Part shown: in pieces, positions 13,084 to 25,740 of the stretch
Numbering within the stretch: the first letter of the stretch is position 1
Layout of the letters: every line of letters starts with the position of its first letter
DNA from: Mangifera indica
Taxonomy: Eukaryota > Streptophyta > Magnoliopsida > Sapindales > Anacardiaceae
Length of the DNA stretch: 64,000 nt
Direction: 5' to 3'
Assembly (NCBI RefSeq): GCF_011075055.1
Contig: NC_058147.1
Span: 14,322,001 to 14,386,000 of the forward strand
Program-made: the position numbers and the translations under genes
The notes under the pieces: generated by a model
Database searches by the model: none
What the model saw: only the letters and a program-made list of their open reading frames with translations
Told to the model about the DNA's origin: nothing

Positions 13084-14130
13084 AGTGCTTGTATTATTTT
13101 GTGACTCAACCTTGTATGAATTTATGATTATATACTTTATGACAGGACATTTATGCAAGAAAATTATTTATGCACACTCGTGTATAGAAAGATGTATGAT
13201 TATACATCTATTCGATTTTATTAACTAAGTCTTAATTAAGAATTCTTAGTTAAAAGGATAGTATGATTATCAAATCAGATTTTCTTAAGAATGCAATTAA
13301 ACTTATGATTAGATATAAAATATTTGTGTAACACACGATTAAGATGATGGGACAAGGAGTCCGAAGATTGAGACAAAGATTAATCACCTGTGTTATACAA
13401 TAATTTGAGATAGAAGGTTGTATTGAGGGGATACTCGTCACGTAGGCTATGCATTATTGAGAGGTGTTGGTCCATTAATAGGACACATAGTCCATAGTAC
13501 ACACTCATATAAAGGGACACTTATTGGAAAGTGATATGATAGAGATTGATTTATACATACCATGGACTACGATACCCCGTGACAGAGAAGTCACATAGCC
13601 AAGGTGTTAAATCCTTGATATAGCTTAGATTGATTAGCGTAGAGAAATGAAAAAAATTGAAATGAAATTATCCTTAGAAGAATAAGAATTATGAAATATT
13701 AAATACGTTTAATGAAAATTCAAAAAGATTGAGTAGTAAAATATGATAAAGATTTTTACTTACTGAGTGATTTGTCACTCACTCATTTTAGATTCGGCCT
13801 TACAAGTTTGAAATGAGCTTGTGGTGGACTACGGGGCAACTGATCAATGGTGGAGGCATAGAAAGTTAGAATCTCTTTTTTATTATTTAAAAATTATCTC
13901 AAGATTGATATGTGAAAATTGAACACATTATTTAATTGTTTGTTTTGAATTTCAACATGGTTTTATGTTGTTCTATTGCTGGTTTTTAGTTAACACTTGG
14001 TTTGTTTATTTGATTTCTGCATGAATTATTGATGAATTTAGAATAAATGATGTTTTTTATTCAATTTTTCTTTCAATTTCAAATAACATTTTCTTCAAAG
14101 GACATGACCTTTGAAATGAGATGTTACAAT

Positions 14131-14142
14131 TGGTATAAGAGC
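14131..14142 (+). other. primer binding site of gypsy G1
   Basis: TGGTATAAGAGC differs by one base from the initiator-Met tRNA complement TGGTATCAGAGC and lies two bases after the LTR end. Confidence 0.65.
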
Positions 14143-14179
14143 AATGGTTTTGGGAAAACTGAGTATTTTATTGATATGT

Positions 14180-14296
<117 letters not shown>

Positions 14297-14389
14297 AGGA
14301 GATTCTTTATGCCACACTGATCGCCTTTGTACATTTACTATTGTAAGTACGATTTTAAATCCATTCAATTGATTCTTTTAGGTAATTAA

Positions 14390-17300
14390 CAATGGATTTT
14401 TCAAGAAAATATGGAGCACCAGAAAAGCTACTTGGAGCATGCCCACAACTAATCTTTCTAAGGTACAAAGTTCAAGGATGTTAACCCTGACAACGGAACC
14501 AAGATCAAATGATACAGATGTCAAGAACATGAGGGAGGAAGCATTCAAGGAAAGGGAGCACACTAAGGTTCATATGCAAGTTAATGACCCAATTTAGGCT
14601 TTACCAACTCATGCATGAGTAGAGGTGACCTCTTCTAAGCCACAGGTAGCCCAAAGGCATAGCTACATCTAATTTACTCGTTGCCAGCTATTTGTCAGTC
14701 GTAAAATTTCCTAGGCACTAAAGATCCCTTATTTTCAAAAAAGTGGTTGGAATCTAATGAAAGTATTATGCCATTATTTGTTATGATAAATGTCAAAAAA
14801 GTTATATACGCCACCTACCTATTCAAGGCAGATGCTCTAGTGTGGTGGAATTTAACAAAGGAACCATTGAAGTATCAAAGGTTACCTTGGAAGATTTCAG
14901 GAAATTGTTTAAAAGGAATATCGAAGCTTTGAGACAACTTACATGACGGCTCAAGAATTCATTAACATATCTCAAGGGACAAATTTTGTTAAAGAGTAGA
15001 CTCAATGTTGTGGCAAGGTATGCACCAAGATTAGCAAGCACAGTTTAAGGTAAAATAGAGAAATTCATTTATAGTTTGAATCCAACCATCTACAAAGATA
15101 CGATGATAGGGTCATTCCCACCCCAGACCAACAACAAGATATTGAGTCGAGCCCTAAAAGCTAAGGTTTGTGTCTAGAAGATGTCTAAAGAAGTTATATT
15201 TCTTTAGGTCAGTACTAATAATTAGAAAGGTCCAAACCATTAGCAAATAAATCATAAAAAGGAAAGAGCCCTTCAAATTAAAAGTTAAGAAAAAATGGAA
15301 GTTTCATGAGAAAAAGAAGAATACTAGTGCCCCTACCTATCCAAAATGTGGAAAGCAACATTCGGGTGAATGTTTGACTAGAGTATGCTTTAGATGCATG
15401 TAACCTGGGCATATGGTGAAAACTACCTAGTTGCACCCACTTAAGTTGATCATAGACAAACTATTAGAGGTAGAAATGTTAGAGTTTACAACATCATTGA
15501 AGGGTTAGTAGAGGTAAGTCCATTTGCGGTTACTAGTCAATTATTCTTTCATGGCACTCCATTTTATGTACTAATTAATTCTAGTGTTTCTCATTATTTT
15601 ATTGCATGAGGTATTATAGATGGGCTAGGTTTGAAACCAACCAAAATAACCCATAAATTCAAGATAGAAATGTAAGGTAGTAACTATGTAATTAGAGATA
15701 TGGTTTTAATTGGAAAGTCATTTTTTATCGAAGGGCATGTAATGATGGTAGACTTGGTAATTTTTTATATGTCGAACTTTGACTTAATTTTGGGCATGGA
15801 TTTCCTTGAACAATATAGAGTTGAAATAGACTATCAAAGAAAAAAGTTCAAGTTTACCTTGAAACTTGGTGAAGAACTTAGTTTTGGTAAGGGACATCAA
15901 AAAAGCATAACTATCAGTTGTGTCAAGGAGAGGAAAATGCTAAGTAAGGGATGTTACAGTTATTTGGCTTATATGGTGAGTAAGGATAAGGATAAAAGTC
16001 AAAGCTTGAAAGATGTATCTATAGTGTGAGAGTTTCCAAAGGTATTTCTGGAAGATTTACCAAGGTTGGCACTTAAAAGAGAAGTGGAATTCTGTATTGA
16101 GTTAACATCGGTTACTGCACCAATCTCTAAAACTTCATACCAAATAGCACCAGCTGAGCTACAACAATTAAATAAACAACTTCCGAAGTTGTTAGACAAT
16201 GAGTTCATTAAGCCAAATCACTAATCTTGGGAAGCCTTGATTTTTTTTGTGAAAAAAAAAATGGATTTATAAGAATATGCATCGATTATAAGGAATTGAA
16301 CAAAGTGATAGTAAAGAATAAGTATCTTGTACCCTAAATAGATGATTTGTCTAATCAGTTGCTTAGAGCTTCGATTTTCTCAAAAATTGATTTGAGATAT
16401 GGATACCATCAAGTGAGGGTTATTGAGAAAGATATTTCTAAGACAACCTTCAAGATGTAGTATGGTCATTATGAATTTATAGTCATGTTGTATAGGTTAC
16501 CCGATGCACCAACTGTTTTTATGGATCTAATAAATCAAGTTTTCCAAGAGTATTTAGATAAGTTTATTCTCGTTTTCATTAATGATATTCTAATCTATCT
16601 GCGGAGTCAAGAAGAACATGAAAAACACTTGAGGATTATACTACAGAGATTAAAGGAAAAACAATTGTATGCTAAATTCAGTAAATGTGAATTTTAGCTT
16701 AATCGAGTGACATATTTGGGTCATATGGTAACTGCTGAGAGAATTACTATGGACCCAAGCAAAATTGAGGCTATTTTAGATTGGCAAAAACCAAAATAGT
16801 CAAAGAGGATAGAAGTTTCTTAGGCTTAGTCTGGTACTATCAAATGTTTGTTAAGGGTTTTACAAAGCTTACAAGGCCACTTACAGCTCTAATCAAGAAG
16901 GAAACCCTTTTTTGTATGGACTGAGGAATGTGAGAGTAGTTTTCAATAATTAAAAATAAAATTAACTAATACTCCAATTTTAGCCCTACCAAAAAATGGT
17001 GTAGAATTTTATGTTTTTACTTATCCATCACACAAAAGGATTAGAGTAGTCCTGATGCAAAAAGGTAAAATTATTGTTTATGTATCTAAACAATTAAAAG
17101 ATTTTGAAAGCAGGTACCTAACTCATGATCTTAAATTGGTTATTGTTGTTTTTGCTTAAAAATTTTGGAGGCACTACTTATATAGAGTGAAATGTAATGT
17201 TTATACATATCACATGAGTCTTAGATACTTATTTACCCAAAAGGAGTTTAATATGAGACAAAGACGGTGGCTAGAATTAGTTAAGGACTATAACTGTGAA

Positions 17301-17393
17301 ATTTGATATTACCCATGGAAGGCTAAAGTGGTAGTTAATGCCTTGATTCAAAAAGCCTTTTTGAGTCATATCACTATTCAAAAAGAATTACAA
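14390..17393 (+). mobile_element. gypsy element G1, degenerate gag-pol
   Basis: This is a decayed Ty3/gypsy coding region with frameshifts and many stops. Gag-like sequence (about 14.4-15.4 kb) is followed by a protease region, where FDLILGMDFLEQYRVEID near 15,780 matches the end of the plant gypsy protease. Reverse transcriptase follows (about 16,035-16,790) and then RNase H (about 16,950-17,390). The RT core reads FIND near 16,575 instead of the catalytic FIDD, and the RNase H metal-binding Asp region is altered. No integrase follows, because the sequence switches abruptly to G2 LTR-like DNA at about 17,394. The element is non-functional. Confidence 0.8.
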
Positions 17394-17788
17394 TAGATTG
17401 AGAAATAAAGAACACATATAAATTAGTAGATATGAATATGTGTATTACCTACTTACTAAATCTGTATCACTTACATGTTTTGTTTATACGGTTTCACAGG
17501 TAGAGTTGTAAAGCAGCAAAATGGCAGTAAGAGAGCTACTGGGTTAACTCATGGTGAGGTATGAAGTAGGGGTAATTTCATCATTTCTTATTGTAATGAG
17601 ACATTTCATATATTTTGTTATTTGTTAATTTTGTTAATGTACATTTGATTTACATGTAATAATTGATACATTTTTTTGATGGTAGGATTTTTCATTAATA
17701 AAGCATATTTGGTATTAAATGACTACATGCGAAGTTTTCGACATGCTTCTCCGGCTACACATTTCTTGTAAAGGTATGTATGATTTTG
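17394..17788 (+). repeat. truncated 5' LTR fragment of gypsy G2
   Basis: This segment aligns with 24,873-25,345 from ATTGAGAAATAAAGAACACA to about GTATGTAT. The later copy carries an extra (AT)n block. It is best read as the last part of the G2 5' LTR, whose beginning was lost together with the G1 integrase. Confidence 0.6.
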
Positions 17789-20700
17789 GGAACTCAAAAG
17801 TGTTTAAATATGTATAATTACTTTAATAGTCTATCATGCAATGCTAACCACTATAAGTTTTGTTTTAACTTGGATTTAAGTTATAAAATATCCATTTGAG
17901 ATTTTGTGTCTAGTTTTAGGAAAAGGAGATCAAGTAGATTATTGAACAATGTTCATAAAGATGTTAAGGATAAGGTTATAACCCGAGAGGGTAGCCAAGG
18001 GATGGCTTAGGTACAAGCCTTAAGCATAGTTGTAACGTCTCAAACTGATAATGCCACCATTAGAAGGATTATGTAGAAGGTTCTTTGAGCTAACCATAAA
18101 GCCTCAGAGAGTGCAGGTCATCCAATCCAAGTTTCATCCATTGCTAAGTAGCAATCAGTTATTATTGATATATTATCCCAAGATGAGAGGATAGGCAAGG
18201 CTATCAAAAACCAATGATGACGGGTGGGAGTAGAGGACATATCCACCTTATTTAGAGTTTGGTAGGTAGACACCAGCCCCTAAAGTTCTGTAATACTAGA
18301 ATAAACTCAATGTTAGTTAAAGATTGGCTAGAGGCTAGAAGAAGGCCATTGAGTTGTTTAAGATGATGAATTGTGAAAATATTCGATATACTGCTTACTC
18401 TATAAGAGTTGATGCCAAGATTTAGTAGTGAGCACTGAAAAATGTCTAGTAGACTAACACGATAACTTAGGCCTAGTTCAATGAAGCCTTTAAGAAAGAA
18501 TTTATGTCATCTGACATTTTGTATATGTAGGCACAAAAGTATCTCAATTTGAGACAAGAGCATATGACTGTGGGGGAGTTTTCTACTAGACTCAATGCAT
18601 TAGCCCAATATGCCCTAGGTTTAGCTAGTACAAACAAAGGGAAAATAGAGATTTTCCCTAACAAATTGAGATCATATATTGCAAAGGAAGTTCTAAGTAA
18701 TGTTAATCCTCCCAGATCTTATACAAAGGCATTGGGTAAAGCCTAGAGGTCTAAGGCTATAAGATTGAAGATAGCCTAAGAGAGAAGAGAGTGGTACATA
18801 TCTCCCTCACTAACTCTGAGATATAACTAATCCATTTCCTAAGGCAGTCAAGATAGTAAAGACAAGAAGAGCCTCTAGTCTTGAGATTCTAAGAAGGGTT
18901 GGAATGGTAATAGGTCAAGATGTGAGAAACAACCTAGGAGGCATAAGTAACCAAGGTGAGAGGAGATCCCTTCTTGCCATAGATATGGCTATAGACATTT
19001 TGGGGAGTGTGTAACAGCTTAGAGGGTCTGTTTCTGATGCAAAAATCTAGGTCATTTTGCTCGTAAGTGTATGGTAGTAGTACCAACCCTAGTTAAATAT
19101 ATATTAGGCCAAAAACAGGCCAAGGTTTTTATAGCAACCTAAACTCAGGTTGAGGCCAGCCCATCCACTATTACAATTCAATTATATTTTCATTCTTGTC
19201 CATTATATGTATTGATTGATTATAGTACCACTCACAATTTCATTACAAGAAGGATTATGAAAAGCTTACACTTGTGACTAATATGAGCATCAAGATAATA
19301 GATAGGGATTAAATTTTGAGCAACCAGAAGTTAGTGGGTGAGTCAATATTTCTACAAAGCCACAAGATGGTCACAAATTTGAAAGTTTTTTACATCATCT
19401 TAGGAATAGATTTTTTGAGTCGCTATAGAGTTAAGATTGACAACAGGAAAAAGAAAGTCTGATTTTAGCTAGATGATAGTAAGGAGTTCACTTTTAGAAA
19501 GGGTCATATGTTAAGTATGATGATCAGTAGTGTGAAAGCTAGAAAGATGTTGAGTAAGAAATGTATAAGACATCTAACATGTGGTGAACAAAGTTGATGA
19601 ATCGACCCCAAGCTTGTAAAATTCTCTTATCATATCTAAGTTTCAAATCTAAGTTTCAAGATATATTTCCAGATAATCTGTTAGGGTTGGCACATGAGAA
19701 AAAGGTTGAGTTTAGCATAGAGTTGGCTTTCGGGATAGTGCTAATTTCTAAAGCCCTATACTATATGGCCCCGACTGAACTCTAAGAATTGAAGATGCAA
19801 TTGTAAAAGTTTCTAGACAATAAATTTATCAGACTTAATTGTTCTCTTTTGAGTACACCAATTTTCTTTATAAAAAAAAAGGATGAATTGATGCGTGTAT
19901 GTATTAATTACAGAGAACTAAACAAAATGATAGTCAAGAATAAGTACCCATTACCAAATATTGATAATTTATTTAATCAACTTAGGGGTGCATCAATGTT
20001 TTCTAAAATCGACTTATGATTTAAGTATCATTAAATCTGAGTTATTAAGACTGATATTCAGAAATCTACTTTCAGAATAAGGTATTAGCACTATGAGTTT
20101 GTGATGATGTCCTTTAGATTTACTAATTCACCTGCAGTCTTTATAAATTTAATGACTAGTGTGCTCCAAGACTACCTTGATAAATTCATTGTAGTATTTA
20201 TCAATGATATCTTGGTATACTCCAAGACTTGTAAAGAGCACAAGCAATATCAGAGATTTGCATTACAAAGACTCTATCAGAAGCAATTATATGCCAAGTT
20301 TTAAAATGTGATGTCTAGTTAGACCATATAGCTTTTCTAAGATACATCGTATCTACTAATGGTATCTTAATAGACCCGAGTAAGATTGAGATTGTGTTAG
20401 AGTGACAAATACCCAAGGCAGCTGAGAAGGTGTAAAGTTTTCTAGGATTGGCACATTACTATAAACGATTCATAGAAGGGTTTGCTAAGTTAGCCCAACC
20501 ATTAATTAAGTTGACTTGAACTAATGTTCCTTTCAAATGGTATGATGCTTATGAGAGGATCTTTTTGGAATTAAATAAAAGATTAACTTTGGCACTGGTT
20601 TTAGCATTGTCGATTGAGGATGAAGAGTATGTTCTGTATACAAATGCCTCTCATTAGGGCTTGGGAGCTTTGTTGATGCCAAAAAGGAAATGATTGCTTA

Positions 20701-22525
20701 TATTTCCTGACATCTCAAGGATTATGAGATTCGATATCCCACCCATGATTTGAAGTTAGATGTAGTTATCTTTACATTAAAAATCTAGCGACATTACTTG
20801 TATGGGGTTAAATGCAATATCTACATTGATCACAAGAGTCTAAAGTACTTCTTCACCTAGAAAGAGTTAAATATAAGACAAATGAGGCGGTTAGAACTTG
20901 TAAAAGATTATGATTATGACATCATATACTAACTAATAAAGGCTAATGTGGTGGTCAACGCCTTAAGTAGAAAGTTGATGTTATCTTATATTACAACTTG
21001 CCAAGAGTTACAATAGGAATTAGAGAGGAATCAAATAGAGTTGATTTTTAGGTTACTAGTTAGATTAAGAATTCAATTGACCTTATTAGATGAGATCTAT
21101 GAGGCTTAATTGTTAGATGATTGGTATGTTCAGACGAGATAGAGAGTTGCCAATAGTGTTGAGCCAGATTTCAATATCACTAAGGACATGTTAAGATTCA
21201 GAGATAGAGTTTGTGTTGAGAGAAGATTTTTATCTAGGCATATAATTCCTTTTACACCTCATATCCCTAGAATGTAAAGAGGTACCAAGACTTGAGAAAA
21301 TCATTTTATTAGGCTAAGATGAAAAAGGATGTGATAGACTTTGTTACTGTTAGTGTGTCAGTAGATTAAAGCTAAACATAAAGGCCATTAGGTTTATTGT
21401 AACTATCGTGTATTCTCAGTGGAAATAGGAACACTTCTAAATGGATTTTATGTTCGATTTATCAAGAGTCCAAGATAGATATAACATTCTATAGGTAATT
21501 ATGGATAGATTGACCAAGTTGGTACATTTCATCCATGTCAAGGATAACACGACTATTAATCAGTTGGGTCAAACTTATGTCAGAGAGATTGTGAAGCTTT
21601 ATGGGGTACTCAAGACAATTGTGTCAAATAATGACACGAGGTTTGCTTCAACATTTTGGCATAGTTTACAAAGGTCTATGGATAACAAATTGGTATTTAG
21701 TGTAGTTTATCATCTTTAAACTAACAAATAGATTAAAAGAATGAACCAAATGATTAAAGATATGTTGAGGGCATGTTTCATGGATCAAAGAGTGAGTTGG
21801 ATTAATGTATTGTCATTGATAGAGTTTACTTATAATAATAGCTACCGATAACCACCTAAATAGCTCCATATGAGGCACTTTATAGGAGAAAGTGTATATC
21901 ACCGTTTCATTAGAATGACATAGGCAAAAACGATGGCTTAGCATAAGCTTTAGGACCAAAGATGGCTCATAAGATGATCGAAGGTGTAAGGTTAGTCAGG
22001 GAAAAGATGAAACAAGCCTAAGATCGCTAGAATAGTTATACTAATCAAAGAAGGAAAGACTTGGAGTTTGATGTAAGTGGTAAGGTTTTTGTTAGAGTTA
22101 CTCTCTATTGTCATGTGATAAGGTTTAGACAGAAAGGTAACTTGGCTCTCAGGTTTATGGGACCATTAGAGATTCTAGAGCATATAGGTAAGGTTGTATG
22201 CCGATTTGAGTTGCTAATAAGCATGGACATGATTCATAATACTTTCTATGTGTTATTGTTACATAAGTAAATCAGTGACTTGACTCATGTATTAAGAGTG
22301 GACGATATGAAGCTTAAAGATAACCTAGTATACAAGGAGCGTCTAGTTCAGATTCTAGATAAATAAGTGAAATAACTCAGAAATAAGCAAATTCCTTTGG
22401 TTAAGATTCTTTAGAGGAACCATCAAGTTGAAGAAGCTACTTAAGAGATAGAGCAAAAAATGAGGCAAAGGTTCCTATAGTTGTTTGAGTGAATTTCGGA
22501 GACAAAATTCTTTTAGGTTGAGAAA
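17789..22525 (+). mobile_element. gypsy element G2, degenerate gag-pol
   Basis: This Ty3/gypsy coding region runs in the correct order but with many stops and frameshifts. Retrotrans_gag lies near 18,480-18,750 (LRQEHMTVGEFSTRLNALAQ). A zinc knuckle CX2CX4HX4C with a stop inside lies near 19,030-19,070 (CKNLGHFARKC). Protease lies near 19,200-19,450 and RT at about 19,620-20,460, with FIND instead of FIDD at 20,197. RNase H lies at about 20,540-20,970 and integrase at about 21,010-21,780 (MDRLTKLVHF). A C-terminal region lies near 22,060-22,270. A purine-rich tract (TTTTAGGTTGAGAAA) directly precedes the 3' LTR. It is a fossil copy. Confidence 0.8.
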
Positions 22526-23309
22526 TGTAACACCTATAGATATATCCAAGTGTATAACCATCTTTTGCCCTTGTATATGTGCAATTATGATGAAATAATT
22601 AATAAGTATGAAATATTCGACACACAACCATGTGAGAAAGTCACATGCCTGTGTGTATAGCACAAAGGGCAAAATTATCTTTTCTTGTTTGTTGCTTGAT
22701 ATATGGCTAAATCTAGGTGTTATGCACACCAACACATAGGGTATACAAGTTCATGCATCTTCAACAAATTTGACTTTGAGATAAGGATGCATTTCAAAGG
22801 ATTTTGAAACATGCTCATGTATCTCTATCTAGAATGAAAATAAAAATAATCAAAAACATGTTTGCCAAAACAAAGAGTTGAAGAGCCCTTTGAGGGCTTG
22901 GAGTCATGGGTGCTTTGAGAAGAGTTTTGTAGTTTATTAAAGTTTAGGTAAAGACTTTGTGCATTGTTGGAAGAAGGTAAGTAGCATGATCTCTTTATGA
23001 TTTCATTATGATGAATTTTGAATTTTTTATATAAGTTGTGTATTAATCTTGAACATTGATTTGTGAGATGGAGATAAATCATCCAGTGCTTAGTTGATTT
23101 ATATTTGGTTGATGTGTGTGATGACTTAGGATTAAAATTAAATTAATATAAATTTTTGTGGGTAAACTACATAATTTCATGCATATGTTAAAGTATGTTA
23201 ATTGGATTAGTAAGTTGAAAGTTTGATAATTAACATGGTGTTATGTTTAAGAGGTCAATCTTGATTGAGAAGTTGACCTTAGAAATTTGATAAAGAGTTT
23301 TGGCAGATA

Positions 23310-23348
23310 TACACATATATGTGTGTGTATATATATGTATATATCTAT

Positions 23349-23387
<39 letters not shown>

Positions 23388-23508
23388 TATATGTATATGT
23401 ATATATAGATATATGTATATATGTATATACATATATACATGTATATATGTATATATAGATATATGTATATATGTATATATAGATATATGTATATACATAT
23501 ATCTATAT

Positions 23509-23574
<66 letters not shown>

Positions 23575-23639
23575 ATATATATATATATATGATCATATAA
23601 AGATTCTTCGGAATCAGTAAGTCTGTTGGATATACATAA

Positions 23640-23686
<47 letters not shown>

Positions 23687-23747
23687 CATATAAAGATTCT
23701 TCGAAATCAGTAAGTCAGTGGTATTGATTTTTATGGTTGGATATACA

Positions 23748-23792
<45 letters not shown>

Positions 23793-23795
23793 ACG
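23310..23795. repeat. (AT)n/(ATGT)n microsatellite cluster
   Basis: Nearly 500 bp of interrupted AT and ATGTAT repeats. Two copies of a GATCATATAAAGATTCTTCG(A/G)AATCAGTAAGT segment (about 23,590 and 23,683) lie between AT runs, so a short unit was duplicated along with the repeat. Confidence 0.9.
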
Positions 23796-24508
23796 TATAA
23801 ATAACATGGTTGAAGGTGATGTTGAAGGTGCAATTTGCCTTGTTTATATTCATAGAATTATGAGTTTATGGGTGTGTTATGAAGTAGGGTTGTATGAAAG
23901 GATTTTGGTTAACAAATTGATTTATGTCAAAGTGTGGTAATTGTTTTCGGTGGTTTGAAAAACGTTGAGGATTTTTTACTAAATTTTAGAAATTCATCAC
24001 TACATGCCCGTGTATAATTAGGGAATACTTCTCCCCATGTTAGGGAAGCTACTGGAGTGTGGATTTGGGACTATATACATGACCATATGGTATGGGACAC
24101 ACGACCATGTGTCTTGCCACAAAGATACACACCTATGTGCTTAGGGTTTCTATCGTGTGGATTAATCAACAGACCATCGTGTGTGAGTAATACACACCCT
24201 TGTACTTTTGGGAAAATTGGAGAATAAAGACATGAGAGGCTAGCAAAAAAGATATGATGTTCGAATATGACTATAAGAGTTTAGAAATGACTATTTTATC
24301 CCTAGAAAGGATGATTATGTGGAAAGCCAACAATAAGGCTTTAATGAAGGTTGTTGGTGATGCAAATCATTATAGGTGTGTCTAACTATGTGGATAACAA
24401 CACGTACCCTAATTAGAGCAATTCTAAATTGAAAATTGGGAACAATGTACTTTACTAGTATGAACCATCGAATTATGTATAGTATGGTAATAAAAGCAAT
24501 AGGACTAA

Positions 24509-24520
24509 TACATACATAAA

Positions 24521-24552
<32 letters not shown>
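24509..24552. repeat. (ATAC)n microsatellite
   Basis: A run of ACAT/ATAC tetranucleotides inside the G2 3' LTR. Confidence 0.85.
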
Positions 24553-24554
<2 letters not shown>

Positions 24555-25120
24555 CATGATCTAATAACTTCAAATAATCATGCACCAATAATGAGCATTA
24601 TAGCATCTGGAATGCATGTGAGGTGGCAAGAGAGGCTCAGGGTCTTACTACTTTTTAGTACGGTATCTTTAGCCCAAGCCCTACTAGCACATTTACAAGG
24701 TAAACCTTATAGACGACATTTGGGATGTCACTTGCTTTCACTAAATGTTTAAGACATCAACATACATTTTTTGGCACTAGTTACCGGATGACATTACCAT
24801 TAAGAAAAAAGGCACTGGGCACTGAGTTAATTTAGATGGGCATATGGGATTTTGGAAAACGTTTGTGATACCACAAATTGAAAAATAAAGAACACATATA
24901 ACTTAGTAAATATGGATATGTGTATTACCTACTTATTGAGTGTGTATTATCACATGTTTTGTTTATGCGGTTTTGTAAGTAAAGTTGTGGAGTAGTAGGG
25001 CGACAAGGTGGCATATGAGGTAAAGGCAATTTCATCATTTCTTATTGTAATTAGAGATTTCATGTATTTTGTTATTTGTAAATTCTGTTAATGCATATTT
25101 GGTTTATGATGTGACTTTCG

Positions 25121-25122
<2 letters not shown>

Positions 25123-25208
<86 letters not shown>
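25123..25208. repeat. (AT)n microsatellite
   Basis: About 43 AT units, absent from the equivalent place in the 17.4-kb LTR copy, so it expanded after the two LTR copies separated. Confidence 0.95.
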
Positions 25209-25210
<2 letters not shown>

Positions 25211-25345
25211 ATATGTAATAATTGATACACTTTTGGGATTGTAGGAATTTTCATTAATAAAACATATTTGGTATTAACTCTCTGCATGGGAAGTTTAAGT
25301 TTGACATTCCGCATTGGGTACATAATCCATGTAAGAGTATGTATA

Positions 25346-25740
25346 TGGAGAGGAGTGTTATATTGTATTCATTCCTTCTTGGCATAAAATGTTTACACTT
25401 AAAACCTCTTGTACACAAATTCATGATGTATATGAGATTCCACATGATTGCCATTTGACTACACCAAATAGAAAATTAAAATAACCTATTATTAGTGTAA
25501 GATAACACTTACCCTTTCAAGCTTCCCCTTTCACCAAATAGGTTTAATACTTAAGATTTTGAGCAATTCTTATATGGGTAAAATTCCTTCCATAAATCAC
25601 TTGTATACATCTATAAAATTACCTTCATCCCATCTTGGCTTAGAATTTTTACACAAACCTACTCAAATATGCCAACTCAATTCTATGCTTAAAAGTTTAC
25701 CCAGATGATGTGTTAACACTAACTAGATCTTTACCTCAAG
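25346..25740. other. unassigned DNA between G2 and copia C1
   Basis: No coding region or known repeat boundary is recognised here. The sequence is AT-rich and may be part of the G2 LTR flank or another degraded element. Confidence 0.3.

Larger units (their letters stand above)
10984..14128 (+). repeat. probable 5' LTR of gypsy element G1 (carries a nested hAT)
   Basis: The right boundary is well supported: the sequence ends ATGTTACA and is followed two bases later by TGGTATAAGAGC, close to the initiator-Met primer binding site. The left boundary is placed at TGTGACATC because plant gypsy LTRs commonly begin TGT, but no second copy was found to confirm it. Without the 1,006-bp hAT and its 8-bp duplication the LTR would be about 2.1 kb, within the range of long chromovirus LTRs. 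Confidence 0.5.
22526..25345 (+). repeat. probable 3' LTR of gypsy G2, microsatellite-invaded
   Basis: It starts TGTAACACC right after the purine tract. Its distal 470 bp match the fragment at 17,394-17,788. The right boundary is approximate because both copies have diverged. It carries four long AT-rich microsatellite tracts and an (ATAC)n tract. Confidence 0.55.
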
